The notes: generated from the letters alone by a model not told the origin. A DNA stretch of 9,772 nucleotides from an uncultured Caulobacterales bacterium (GCA_903903715.1 CAIUZX010000385.1:1-9772); one strand, 5' to 3'; shown: positions 1 through 6,287, numbered from the stretch's first letter. Translations and numbers: made by a program.

Positions 1-972
1 AGCACCGTGCCGATCAACCAGCAGAACCTGCCGACGGTCGCGGTTCCGGTGGTCTATCCCACCGGCTCGATCACCTCGAACGAGTGGTTCCTGCCGCAGC
101 TGGGCGCTGTCTATGACGTGAACGAACACGAGCAGATCTTCGCCAACGTGCAGAAGAACCTGCGCCAGTTCATCCCCTACGGCGCGGGCAGCGGCTTCTA
201 CGGCGTCAGCCCGTGGAGCCTCGGCAGCCAGGCGGCGTTCGAGGCCTTCAAGTCGTCGGTCAATCCGGAAACCTCCTGGACCTATGAAGTCGGCGCCCGT
301 AGCCGTCACGCGGTCAACTTCGGACCGCTGACTTCCTTCGAAGGTCAGGTGAACTATTATCACGTGAACTTCTCGGACCGCCTTCTGAACATCGCCGCCT
401 ACAACTTCATCAATCCGGGCGCGGCGGTGATCGTCAACGTGGGCGGCGTGACGACGGACGGCGTGGACCTCGCGGGCACGCTGAACTTCGGCCAGCACTT
501 CCATATCTACGACGCGGTGTCCTACAGCGCGACGACCTATGACGAGAGCTATTCGACCGCCGCCAAGGTGAACGGCGTGCTCGCCAATGTGGTCATCCCG
601 ACCGCCGGCAAGACGGTTCCCCTGACCCCCGACTGGATGAACAAGTTCGTCATCAGCGCAGACTACGGCCCGTTCGAGGCTCAGCTCACCGGCGACTATG
701 TCGGACGGCGTTTCGCGGAATACCTCAACCAGTTCAAGGTGAAGAGCACCTTCACCCTGGGCTTCGAGGCGAGCTGGAAGCTGCCGGCCCTGCCGATGAC
801 CAAGTCGGCGAAGCTGAGCCTGAACGTCACCAACCTGACCGACGAAAAGGGCGTCTCGACCATCGCGCCGGGCAGTGTGAACGTCACGGCGACCGGAGGT
901 CTGACGACCGGATACGCGACCTATCCGCTGGCGCCGCGCATGGCCTTCGTCACGCTTCAGGCGAAGTTCTGA
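1..972 (+). CDS. TonB-dependent receptor, C-terminal part (start lies before window)
   Basis: The reading frame is open from the first base, so this is the last 323 residues of a longer protein; the GTG at base 7 is internal. It encodes part of an outer-membrane beta-barrel that takes up a substrate (siderophore, vitamin or sugar) using TonB energy. Visible marks are alternating amphipathic strands, the NPETSWTYEVGAR segment typical of barrels in this family, late-barrel strands with LNVTNLTDEKG, and a terminal strand ending in ...TLQAKF with the C-terminal Phe recognised by the BAM machinery. The plug and TonB box are outside the window, so the substrate cannot be assigned. A strong hairpin follows 26 bases after the stop, so this is the last gene of its transcript. 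Confidence 0.9.
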   Translation, partial: STVPINQQNLPTVAVPVVYPTGSITSNEWFLPQLGAVYDVNEHEQIFANVQKNLRQFIPYGAGSGFYGVSPWSLGSQAAFEAFKSSVNPETSWTYEVGARSRHAVNFGPLTSFEGQVNYYHVNFSDRLLNIAAYNFINPGAAVIVNVGGVTTDGVDLAGTLNFGQHFHIYDAVSYSATTYDESYSTAAKVNGVLANVVIPTAGKTVPLTPDWMNKFVISADYGPFEAQLTGDYVGRRFAEYLNQFKVKSTFTLGFEASWKLPALPMTKSAKLSLNVTNLTDEKGVSTIAPGSVNVTATGGLTTGYATYPLAPRMAFVTLQAKF

Positions 973-998
973 TCGGTCGACCGCAGGTCTGACAATAG

Positions 999-1040
999 GG
1001 GCGTGAGACGGGAAACCGCCTCACGCCCTTTGTCATTTTG
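999..1040 (+). terminator. Intrinsic terminator of the TonB-dependent receptor gene
   Basis: GGGCGTGAG (999-1007) pairs with CTCACGCCC (1020-1028). After one A/C mismatch, CGG/CCG continues the stem and closes on a GAAA tetraloop at 1012-1015. The T-rich stretch TTTGTCATTTT follows. The position just after the receptor stop codon fits a terminator for the plus strand. Confidence 0.8.
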
Positions 1041-1049
1041 GACTGCGAG

Positions 1050-1064
1050 AGGGCGACTCGCCCT
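1050..1064 (+). other. Second short GC hairpin upstream of the CHAP-domain gene
   Basis: AGGGCG (1050-1055) pairs with CGCCCT (1059-1064) across a three-base loop. It lies 22 bases beyond the first stem and has no clear T-tract. It may back up termination, or form part of the 5' leader of the following gene. The role is inference. Confidence 0.4.
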
Positions 1065-1098
1065 TCTGACATAAAAACGGTAGGGTAAATGGTTAACG

Positions 1099-1932
1099 AT
1101 GAGTTGCGTGGCGTATCGGGGGCGTACTGGGGTGGCGGGATCTGGTTGGGGCCGGAGAGCTGTGTTGAGCCTTCCCTTGGCGTTCGCGGCGTCGTCCGCC
1201 GGGGCGCAGGGGTTCGAGATCTATGACCGGATGGACGACAGCGTGCCCGCCGGCGGACTGCGGGCGCGATCTTTAGCCAAGACGCGGCAGCCCCCACCGC
1301 ACCACGGAAAGTCGTCTGAACTCTACGGGACGCACCCGGCTCCCGTTCCGCCGGAGGATGATCCCAGCTGGCGCAGGGCCCAGGCGATCCTCGACGCCGC
1401 GCCACAGGGCGGTCGCCCTTACGATGTGGCGTCTTATTTCCTCGAGGCTACGCCGCCACGCTTCCAGTCGGCCTGGACGCAGCCCTCGGGCCGGGGCCTG
1501 CGCTACGCCAATCCGCTCATCCTGTTGTTCTTCATGTCGACCAATCTGCGCCCGTCAGGCGATCAGACCCCGTGGTGCTCGGCCTTTGCGGACTGGTGCC
1601 TCGGGCGGGTCGGGATATCCGGCACCCATGATGCGGGCGCCTTGAGCTGGCTGCGGTGGGGTGAGGAGGTCTGGCGCGCGAGCGACGGCCTGCCGCCGAC
1701 AGCGGCGCGTCCCGGCGACATCGCCGTTTTCCGCCATCGCGGTCTGCCCGGCCGCGGGCACGTCGCCTTCTTCCGGGGCATGACGCCGGACGATCCGTTC
1801 AGCGTGGACGTCCTCGGCGGCAATCAGCTGGCGACGTCGCGCCAGCATATCATCTGCGTGAAATCCTACCCGCAGGACGGGCCGCTCGAGCTGGTGTCCA
1901 TTCGAACGGCGCCGGGCCTGCGGGCCGGCTGA
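1099..1932 (+). CDS. Exported CHAP/NlpC-P60-like peptidoglycan hydrolase (TIGR02594-type)
   Basis: A 277-aa protein likely to cleave peptidoglycan peptide bonds in the periplasm. The C-terminal half carries the family pattern: PWCSAFADWCL with candidate catalytic Cys160, then a G-W...WG segment, PGDIAVF, GHVAFF with candidate His221, and VLGGNQ with Asn242. These fit the Cys-His-polar triad of CHAP/TIGR02594 hydrolases. The N-terminus has Arg19-Arg20 before a hydrophobic stretch ending in ASSAGAQ, so it has an export signal, possibly Tat-type. Residues about 38-130 are Pro/Arg-rich and resemble no domain I know. The ATG at 1099 has only a weak purine stretch (TAGGG) upstream, so the exact start is uncertain. 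Its TGA abuts the stop codon of the opposing hfaB-like gene. The substrate bond (amidase or endopeptidase) is not visible. Confidence 0.8.
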   Translation: MSCVAYRGRTGVAGSGWGRRAVLSLPLAFAASSAGAQGFEIYDRMDDSVPAGGLRARSLAKTRQPPPHHGKSSELYGTHPAPVPPEDDPSWRRAQAILDAAPQGGRPYDVASYFLEATPPRFQSAWTQPSGRGLRYANPLILLFFMSTNLRPSGDQTPWCSAFADWCLGRVGISGTHDAGALSWLRWGEEVWRASDGLPPTAARPGDIAVFRHRGLPGRGHVAFFRGMTPDDPFSVDVLGGNQLATSRQHIICVKSYPQDGPLELVSIRTAPGLRAG

Positions 1933-2829
1933 TCAGGTTCTCAGCGGGTCGGATTCCGGCGGCAGGCACCCGCGGGTGTCGTTCAGGCCATAGGCCTTGG
2001 CGAGGAACTCGAAGACCGCCCGCTCGACCAGGGTCCGTACGGCGAGGTGTGAGGGCTCGACCGCGCTCTTGCCGCCGGACACGTCGATGATCGTCCCGTG
2101 GAAGAAGTCGAACACCCCAGCGCTGACCTGATAGCCGATGATCTGCTTCTGGTAGGAGACGAGGTCGACCACTTCCTGCGACTGGGAATCGACCAGGCGC
2201 AGATCCATGGCCACGTTCGTGACATAGACCTGGTTGGTGTACACGCCCTTCAGCGAGTTGGTGCTCGAGCCGCCCGGATAGGCGCCGACGCCGGAGGAGC
2301 GGATGTTGCTGTTCAACTCGGTGATGCCGCCGACGATGTAATATTGCGAACCGGCGATCTCTCCGGCGAACACCTTGCGGTAGTTCGACGGGTCCTGGCC
2401 CGCCCGTTCCGGCGAGTCGGACAGGAGCTTGGAGTTGGCGTACTTCAGCTCGATCTCGGGGACGGCGGTGTCATAGCGCTCGACCAGACGGCCGCCCGCT
2501 CTGCCGACCGCGGTCATGGCGAACAGGGAGGCGCCTTGCGTCAGCTGCGTCCCGGTGACCTGCGACATGGCGCCGGTCAGGTCATTGATCCGGCCGACGG
2601 CGATCCGGGGCGGGGTGATGTTGTAGTTGCGGGCATAGGCGCCCAGGCACATCAGGGCTTGCGAATAGGGGGTGTCGTTGGCGGTGGCGGGCGCATTGCC
2701 GAGCACGGCGGCGTAGTTTCCCGTCTGGGGATTGGCGGCGATCGAGGTGCAGCCGGTCAGCGAGCCTCCGAGGAGGGCGACGGCTGCGATCGATGCGATC
2801 GTGTAAAGGGGTGTTCTATATCGGGCCAT
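1933..2829 (-). CDS. hfaB: HfaB/CsgG-family outer-membrane secretion lipoprotein
   Basis: A 298-aa lipoprotein of the CsgG family, which forms an oligomeric outer-membrane channel for curli-type subunits; in Caulobacter the homologue HfaB anchors the holdfast. A signal peptide ends in the lipobox LTGC with Cys27 as the lipidated residue. CsgG-like blocks follow in order: RIAVGRINDLTG (75-86), a TQGAS helix start, FAGEIAGSQYYIVGG, NSNIRSSGVGAY, VYVTNVAMDLRLVDSQSQEVV, and SYQKQIIGYQVSAGVFDFF. The C-terminal helix VRTLVERAVFEFLAKAYGL matches the family end. The frame opens at a TTG (2838), but the ATG at 2829 has AAAGG nine bases upstream and is chosen. It overlaps the end of hfaA by 14 bases, so translation is probably coupled. 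The CsgG pore constriction residues are not recognisable in the equivalent loop. Confidence 0.9.
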   Translation of the reverse strand: MARYRTPLYTIASIAAVALLGGSLTGCTSIAANPQTGNYAAVLGNAPATANDTPYSQALMCLGAYARNYNITPPRIAVGRINDLTGAMSQVTGTQLTQGASLFAMTAVGRAGGRLVERYDTAVPEIELKYANSKLLSDSPERAGQDPSNYRKVFAGEIAGSQYYIVGGITELNSNIRSSGVGAYPGGSSTNSLKGVYTNQVYVTNVAMDLRLVDSQSQEVVDLVSYQKQIIGYQVSAGVFDFFHGTIIDVSGGKSAVEPSHLAVRTLVERAVFEFLAKAYGLNDTRGCLPPESDPLRT

Positions 2830-3256
2830 TAGCGACAACCTTTGATGATCCTATCGCAGCCGATGCAGAAACCGTGCCCGTATTGGTCTGGCTGGAATTG
2901 ACCACGACCACGTTGTTGTTGCCCGACACTTCGACATTCAAAAGGTTGCCGATCGCCGTGGCTGTAGCGTAGCCGGCGCCGACGCCGCTTGATCCAGCGC
3001 CGCCGGTCGTGGCGGACATGTACTGGGTCGCCGTGCTGACCGAGCCGCTGGGCTGGACTTCACCGTTGACGATCAGTCGGTTGTTGCCGGAGCCGCGGGC
3101 GGTGGTGTTGGGATCGCTCGACTGCACCATGTTGGCTGCGCCGTTGTATCCGGTCGCCGTCCAGGCTGGCGCGCTGGTGGGCACTGTGGCGAAAGCCGAG
3201 CCGGCGCTCGCGACGAGAGCGAGGGTCAGGGCGGTCAGGCGCAGGAGCTTGGTCAT
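2816..3256 (-). CDS. hfaA: HfaA-like holdfast anchor subunit (curli-like)
   Basis: A 146-aa secreted protein with signal peptide MTKLLRLTALTLALVASAGS... cleaved after AFA (residue 23). The mature protein is Gly/Asn/Ser/Thr-rich and has no Cys. Recognisable blocks are GNNRLIVNGEVQ (57-68), GVGAGYATATAIGNLL (91-106), NNVVVVNSSQTNTG (114-127) and SAAIGSS (132-138). This matches the pattern I know for HfaA, the small curli-like protein that attaches the holdfast to the stalk tip. AAAGG lies eight bases before the ATG. The AIGN and QTNTG motifs recur in the adhesin encoded upstream, which suggests the two co-assemble. The stop codon lies inside hfaB, as expected for a subunit and its CsgG-type exporter. 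HfaA identity rests on motif memory and gene context, not on a search. Confidence 0.75.
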   Translation of the reverse strand: MTKLLRLTALTLALVASAGSAFATVPTSAPAWTATGYNGAANMVQSSDPNTTARGSGNNRLIVNGEVQPSGSVSTATQYMSATTGGAGSSGVGAGYATATAIGNLLNVEVSGNNNVVVVNSSQTNTGTVSASAAIGSSKVVANGPI

Positions 3257-3290
3257 GGCGTGAGCCTTTGGCGGGAAGATGAGCGTAGGG

Positions 3291-3333
3291 TGAGGAGAAA
3301 GAAGGGGGCGCGGACCCCGAAAGGCCCGCGCCC
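3291..3333 (-). terminator. Intercistronic hairpin between the repeat adhesin and hfaA (possible attenuator)
   Basis: On the minus strand GGGCGCGG (3333-3326) pairs with CCGCGCCC (3313-3306). Inside the stem is an A/C mismatch, then two further pairs and a six-base loop. The downstream sequence is pyrimidine-rich (CCTTCTTTCTCCTC) but not a pure T-run. It may terminate part of the transcript after the adhesin, or protect the upstream message from 3' decay, while hfaA and hfaB are reached by read-through. Confidence 0.55.
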
Positions 3334-3349
3334 GGTAGAGGGTCGTGTC

Positions 3350-4624
3350 TTACTTCACGTGGATCGAGGCGCTGTTGCCGATCGCGGCGGCCGTGGCCGA
3401 CACGTTGCCCGTGACCTGCGACACGTTCACGGTTTCGGTCGCCTTGGTCCAGATCGCGGAGTTGGTCTGGTCGACGTAGTAGCCCTTGCTGGCCGTTCCG
3501 GCGAGGTCGAGGCTGTTGCCGATCGCGGCCACCGTGAACTTGGCGTCCTGGATGTTGCCCGTGACGCCGTTGTTGTTGCCGATGTTCAGGGCGGTGAAGT
3601 CGCCCGTCGCGATCACATTGCCGCTGTTGTTCTGAGAGAACTTCACCTGAGCGGCGTTTCCGGCGTAGGTCGCCGTGTTGCCGATGGCTGCAGCCGTTTC
3701 GGTCAGGGCGCCGTTGATCTCATGCACGTCCGACTTCAAGTAGGCGGTGATGGCGCCGGAGTTGATCTGGTCCGACGTCACGTTGCCCGTACCAGCGCCG
3801 CTGCCAAGATTGCCGGTCAGGCTGGCGGAGTTGCCGATGGCGGCCGACGTGGCGGAGACGTTCTTCGTGACGCTGTAGATCGTGTCCGTCATCGAGGCCG
3901 AGGTCGCACCCGAGTTGGTCTGATGCAGATCCGAATTCCCGGTCACATCAGCGACGGCCGTGAAGGTATTGCCGATGGCGGCGGTGGTCGCCGTGACATT
4001 TTGCGAGATGCCATAGACCGTGACGGTCGATGTCGCGGTGTCCGGCGCCGAGGTGACCTGGGTCGAGTTCAGGTCGCCAGCCACCTGGGTGGCCTTGGTG
4101 ACGTCGCTCGCGCCCAGCGTGAAGCTGTTGCCGATCGCGGCGGAGGTGGACTTCACTTCACCGGCGACAGCGTGGATCGTCGCGGAGAGGGTCGAGATCG
4201 GGTCCGCTCCAGCGCAGGACTGGCTGTTGCTGACCGAGCCGGTGGACTTGTCGACCGTGGCGGACGCGGAGTTGCAGAGGGCCGCCGACGTGGCCGACAC
4301 GTTACCGCCGATGTCATGAACGGTCGTGGTCAGAGACGAGGAGATGTAGCCGGTCTGCTTCTGAATGTTGGTGAGGCCGTCGATGGAGGCGTTGGTCTTG
4401 CCGTCCGCCGAACCGCCGATCGACAGGCTGTTGCCGATCGCCGCGGAGGTTTCCGACACGTCCTTGCCGACGTTGTCGATGTTGGCGTTCAGGCTCGAGA
4501 TCGTCAGGTGATAGTCGTTCTGCTGGTTCGTGACAGCGCCGATATCGACAGTCGTGTCGGCGAAGGCGACGCCGGCCAGCATCATGCTGGACAGGGCGGC
4601 GGTGGTGAGAAGAAGCGTTTTCAT
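3350..4624 (-). CDS. Secreted beta-repeat adhesin, HfaD-like candidate, first gene of the hfa operon
   Basis: A 424-aa exported protein with signal peptide MKTLLLTTAALSSMMLAGVAFA cut before Asp23. The ATG at 4624 has GGAG six bases upstream; the frame stays open further upstream, but without a ribosome site. Almost the whole mature chain is eight imperfect repeats of about 50 residues. Each holds a Q-x-N-S-G-like turn, then a V...V-x-AT segment ending in (S/T/A)AAIGN(S/T). Residues are Ser/Thr/Asn/Gly/Ala-rich with very few charges, as in beta-solenoid or amyloid-like surface proteins. The only two Cys, 117 and 137, fall in repeat 2. It precedes hfaA and hfaB, so it is probably exported through HfaB. 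It may be the counterpart of HfaD, the large anchor adhesin of Caulobacter, but there the gene lies after hfaB, so I give no symbol. Confidence 0.7.
   Translation of the reverse strand: MKTLLLTTAALSSMMLAGVAFADTTVDIGAVTNQQNDYHLTISSLNANIDNVGKDVSETSAAIGNSLSIGGSADGKTNASIDGLTNIQKQTGYISSSLTTTVHDIGGNVSATSAALCNSASATVDKSTGSVSNSQSCAGADPISTLSATIHAVAGEVKSTSAAIGNSFTLGASDVTKATQVAGDLNSTQVTSAPDTATSTVTVYGISQNVTATTAAIGNTFTAVADVTGNSDLHQTNSGATSASMTDTIYSVTKNVSATSAAIGNSASLTGNLGSGAGTGNVTSDQINSGAITAYLKSDVHEINGALTETAAAIGNTATYAGNAAQVKFSQNNSGNVIATGDFTALNIGNNNGVTGNIQDAKFTVAAIGNSLDLAGTASKGYYVDQTNSAIWTKATETVNVSQVTGNVSATAAAIGNSASIHVK
3371..4447 (-). repeat. Eight protein-level repeats (AAIGN units) inside the adhesin gene
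   Basis: The core Ile (Leu in repeat 2) of the AAIGN motif falls at residues 63, 116, 164, 217, 263, 314, 368 and 415, a spacing of 46-54 residues. The DNA counterpart (plus strand GTTGCCGAT followed by GCGGC or GCTGC) is conserved at most copies, but the intervening DNA has diverged. The array is therefore old and held by selection on protein rather than a recent tandem duplication. Confidence 0.85.
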
Positions 4625-5190
4625 GTTGAGCTCCAAAATGGCGGTTACGCCTGATGCCGGAGCAAGTTCAATTTTTGAGCCAAAGATGTAAGTTTTTGTT
4701 AATTTATTATTCAGCACTCATTAACCTTAAAATATTCTTCACGCGTGAATTCAGCTTCTCGTCACGCGAATTCTTAATGTTTAATTCGCCACGCAAAATA
4801 TATTCGCAATTGATAGTCTCCTAGTGGTCAAAATGAGCACAATATACTTAAATGGGCCACTTTGGAACAATATGGAACGATGTATCATTCTGGGGCTATT
4901 CTGAGTACTGAGAATGAGTTGCCGATTTCGGCATGGATTTCCTCAGATTCAACTAACTTCGGACGAATGAGATCAGACATGACCTCTGATCGCTTTGATT
5001 CGTCGAAAATCGATCACAATGGGAGCATTGCTGGAGGTGAGTGACCTCTCAAGATTGTTTTTCCAAGCTTTCATTGCGCCGGGATCGCTTGACCGGGACC
5101 TCGGCCGGGAGCCGTTTTGGGCTCTGGCGCTGAAATTGCTCTCCCCCTGGCAAACGCCTCAATTGCAGGCGATCTCGCAAGGGCAGTGCA
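4625..5190. promoter_or_regulatory. Divergent intergenic region between the adhesin operon and UDP-xylose synthase
   Basis: This 566-base stretch holds no gene I can support. The part from about 4660 to 5050 is much more AT-rich than the coding flanks. Visible elements are the CtrA-like array (4698-4730), related CACGCG(T)GAATTC copies at 4740-4752 and 4763-4773, a related CGCCACGC at 4787-4794, and a ten-base-period direct repeat TGGAACAAT/TGGAACGAT at 4863-4881. Both transcription units must start here. No good -35/-10 pair is seen for either direction. AAGGG at 5179-5183 is the ribosome site for the rightward gene. Confidence 0.6.
4698..4730 (-). promoter_or_regulatory. CtrA-like half-site array upstream of the adhesin operon
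   Basis: Read on the minus strand, TTAA (4724-4721), TGAA (4713-4710) and TTAAC (4702-4698) are each separated by exactly seven bases. This gives TTAA-N7-TGAA-N7-TTAAC against the known CtrA consensus TTAA-N7-TTAA(C). A further TTAA lies at 4730-4727. The array is 74-106 bases upstream of the adhesin start, a plausible operator distance. The middle half-site has one mismatch, and the region is AT-rich, which raises the chance level. Confidence 0.4.
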
Positions 5191-6228
5191 ATGCACCTAG
5201 AAAAACGCATACTCGTTACGGGAGGGGCCGGCTTCCTCGGGTCGCACCTGTGCGAACGTCTGTTGTCCGAAGGCGCGCATGTGATCTGCGTCGACAACTT
5301 CTTCACAGGCGCGCGCTCGAACCTGGATTCGCTGAGCGGTCATCCGCGACTGGAGATCATCCGCCACGATATCTGTCAGCCGTTGTTCCTGGAGATTGAC
5401 GAGATCTACAATCTCGCCTGCCCGGCGTCGCCGATCCATTATCAGCGCGATCCGGTCCAGACCACCAAGACCAATGTCCTCGGCGCCATCAATATGCTGG
5501 GCCTGGCCAAGCGCACCGGCGCGAAGATCCTGCAGGCGTCGACCTCCGAAGTGTACGGCGATCCGCACGTCCACCCGCAGCCGGAAGGCTACTGGGGCCA
5601 CGTCAATCCGATCGGGCCGCGCTCCTGCTATGACGAGGGCAAACGCTGCGCCGAGACCCTGTTCTTCGACTATCGCCGTCAGCATAACCTACAGGTGAAG
5701 ATCGCCCGGATCTTCAACACCTACGGCCCGCGCATGCATCCCAATGACGGGCGGGTCGTGTCCAACTTCATCATCCAGGCCCTGACCGGCCGTGATCTGA
5801 CAATATTCGGCGAGGGCCAACAGACCCGGTCTTTCTGCTATGTCGACGACCTGGTCGACGGCTTTGTCCGCCTGATGGGCACGCCGCCGGAGTTCACCGG
5901 CCCGCTCAACCTCGGCAACCCGGTGGAGAGCACCATCCGGGAGATCGCGGAAAAGATCATCGCCCTGACCGGATCCTCCTCGAAGATCATATTCATGCCC
6001 TTGCCGACCGATGATCCAAGGCAGCGCCGTCCGGACATCTCCATGGCCACTGAAGTGCTGGGCTGGCGTCCGTCGGTGGACCTGGAAACCGGTCTGGTCC
6101 GGACGATCGCCTATTTCGACGCGCTTCTGGCCCGTCAGCGCGGCCAGGAGATCCCGACCCTGCCGACCCACGCGGCCTCCCGCCGCGGGAAGCTGCGGAC
6201 GCCCCGCGATCTGAAGCGCGCGGTCTGA
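5191..6228 (+). CDS. UDP-glucuronate decarboxylase (UDP-xylose synthase), extended SDR family
   Basis: A 345-aa cytosolic enzyme predicted to convert UDP-glucuronate to UDP-xylose with bound NAD+. The Rossmann motif GGAGFLG has Gly11-Gly14-Gly17, and Asp35 follows at the end of strand 2 for the NAD ribose. The active-site signature is STSEVYG (Thr118, Glu120) with Tyr147 and Lys151 in YDEGK. Family blocks NLACPASPIHYQ, RIFNTYGPRMHPNDGRVVSNFI and QTRSFCYVDDLVDG follow and are specific to decarboxylases of this type. AAGGG lies seven bases before the ATG. The catalytic fold ends near residue 312, and the last 30 or so residues form a basic tail (RRGKLRTPRDLKRAV) beyond the usual family end. The next gene also makes a nucleotide sugar, so the pair probably feeds polysaccharide synthesis. 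No glycosyltransferase is in the window. Confidence 0.93.
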   Translation: MHLEKRILVTGGAGFLGSHLCERLLSEGAHVICVDNFFTGARSNLDSLSGHPRLEIIRHDICQPLFLEIDEIYNLACPASPIHYQRDPVQTTKTNVLGAINMLGLAKRTGAKILQASTSEVYGDPHVHPQPEGYWGHVNPIGPRSCYDEGKRCAETLFFDYRRQHNLQVKIARIFNTYGPRMHPNDGRVVSNFIIQALTGRDLTIFGEGQQTRSFCYVDDLVDGFVRLMGTPPEFTGPLNLGNPVESTIREIAEKIIALTGSSSKIIFMPLPTDDPRQRRPDISMATEVLGWRPSVDLETGLVRTIAYFDALLARQRGQEIPTLPTHAASRRGKLRTPRDLKRAV

Positions 6229-6253
6229 GCTTCGGCTTCGTGCGCGCGTCTTG

Positions 6254-6287
6254 GATCGCCTCGATATCGACAGTTATCGAGGTGGTC
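6254..6287 (+). other. Long hairpin in the spacer between the two nucleotide-sugar genes
   Basis: CCTCGATA (6259-6266) pairs with TATCGAGG (6275-6282) across an eight-base loop. The outer GATCG/TGGTC extends this to about 13 pairs with two G-T wobbles. No T-run follows, so it is not a standard terminator. It could be an RNA processing or stability element. Confidence 0.5.

Noticed and set aside
2098..2832. 244-codon plus-strand open frame across hfaB
   Set aside because: Antisense shadow of the CsgG-family gene; composition is repetitive Gly/Val/Asp typical of reversed GC-rich codons.
2830..2838. TTG start for hfaB giving three extra residues
   Set aside because: AAAGG would directly touch the TTG, whereas it is nine bases from the ATG at 2829.
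3260..4654. Long 464-codon plus-strand open frame, Arg/Val/Gly/Asp-rich
   Set aside because: It is the antisense shadow of the repeat adhesin and inherits its length from the repeats. It has no ribosome site or recognisable domain, while the minus-strand frame has a signal peptide, a ribosome site and ordered repeats.
4625..4717. Upstream extension of the adhesin frame to 4717
   Set aside because: It would place 31 residues ahead of a clean signal peptide, lacks a ribosome site and runs into the probable promoter.
4862..5044. 60-codon plus-strand open frame in the divergent region
   Set aside because: No ribosome site, no family resemblance, and the composition follows the local AT-rich intergenic DNA.
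5147..5167. Possible sigma-54 promoter (TGGCA ... TTGCA) upstream of UDP-xylose synthase
   Set aside because: The GG to GC distance is about four bases too long for a -24/-12 promoter.
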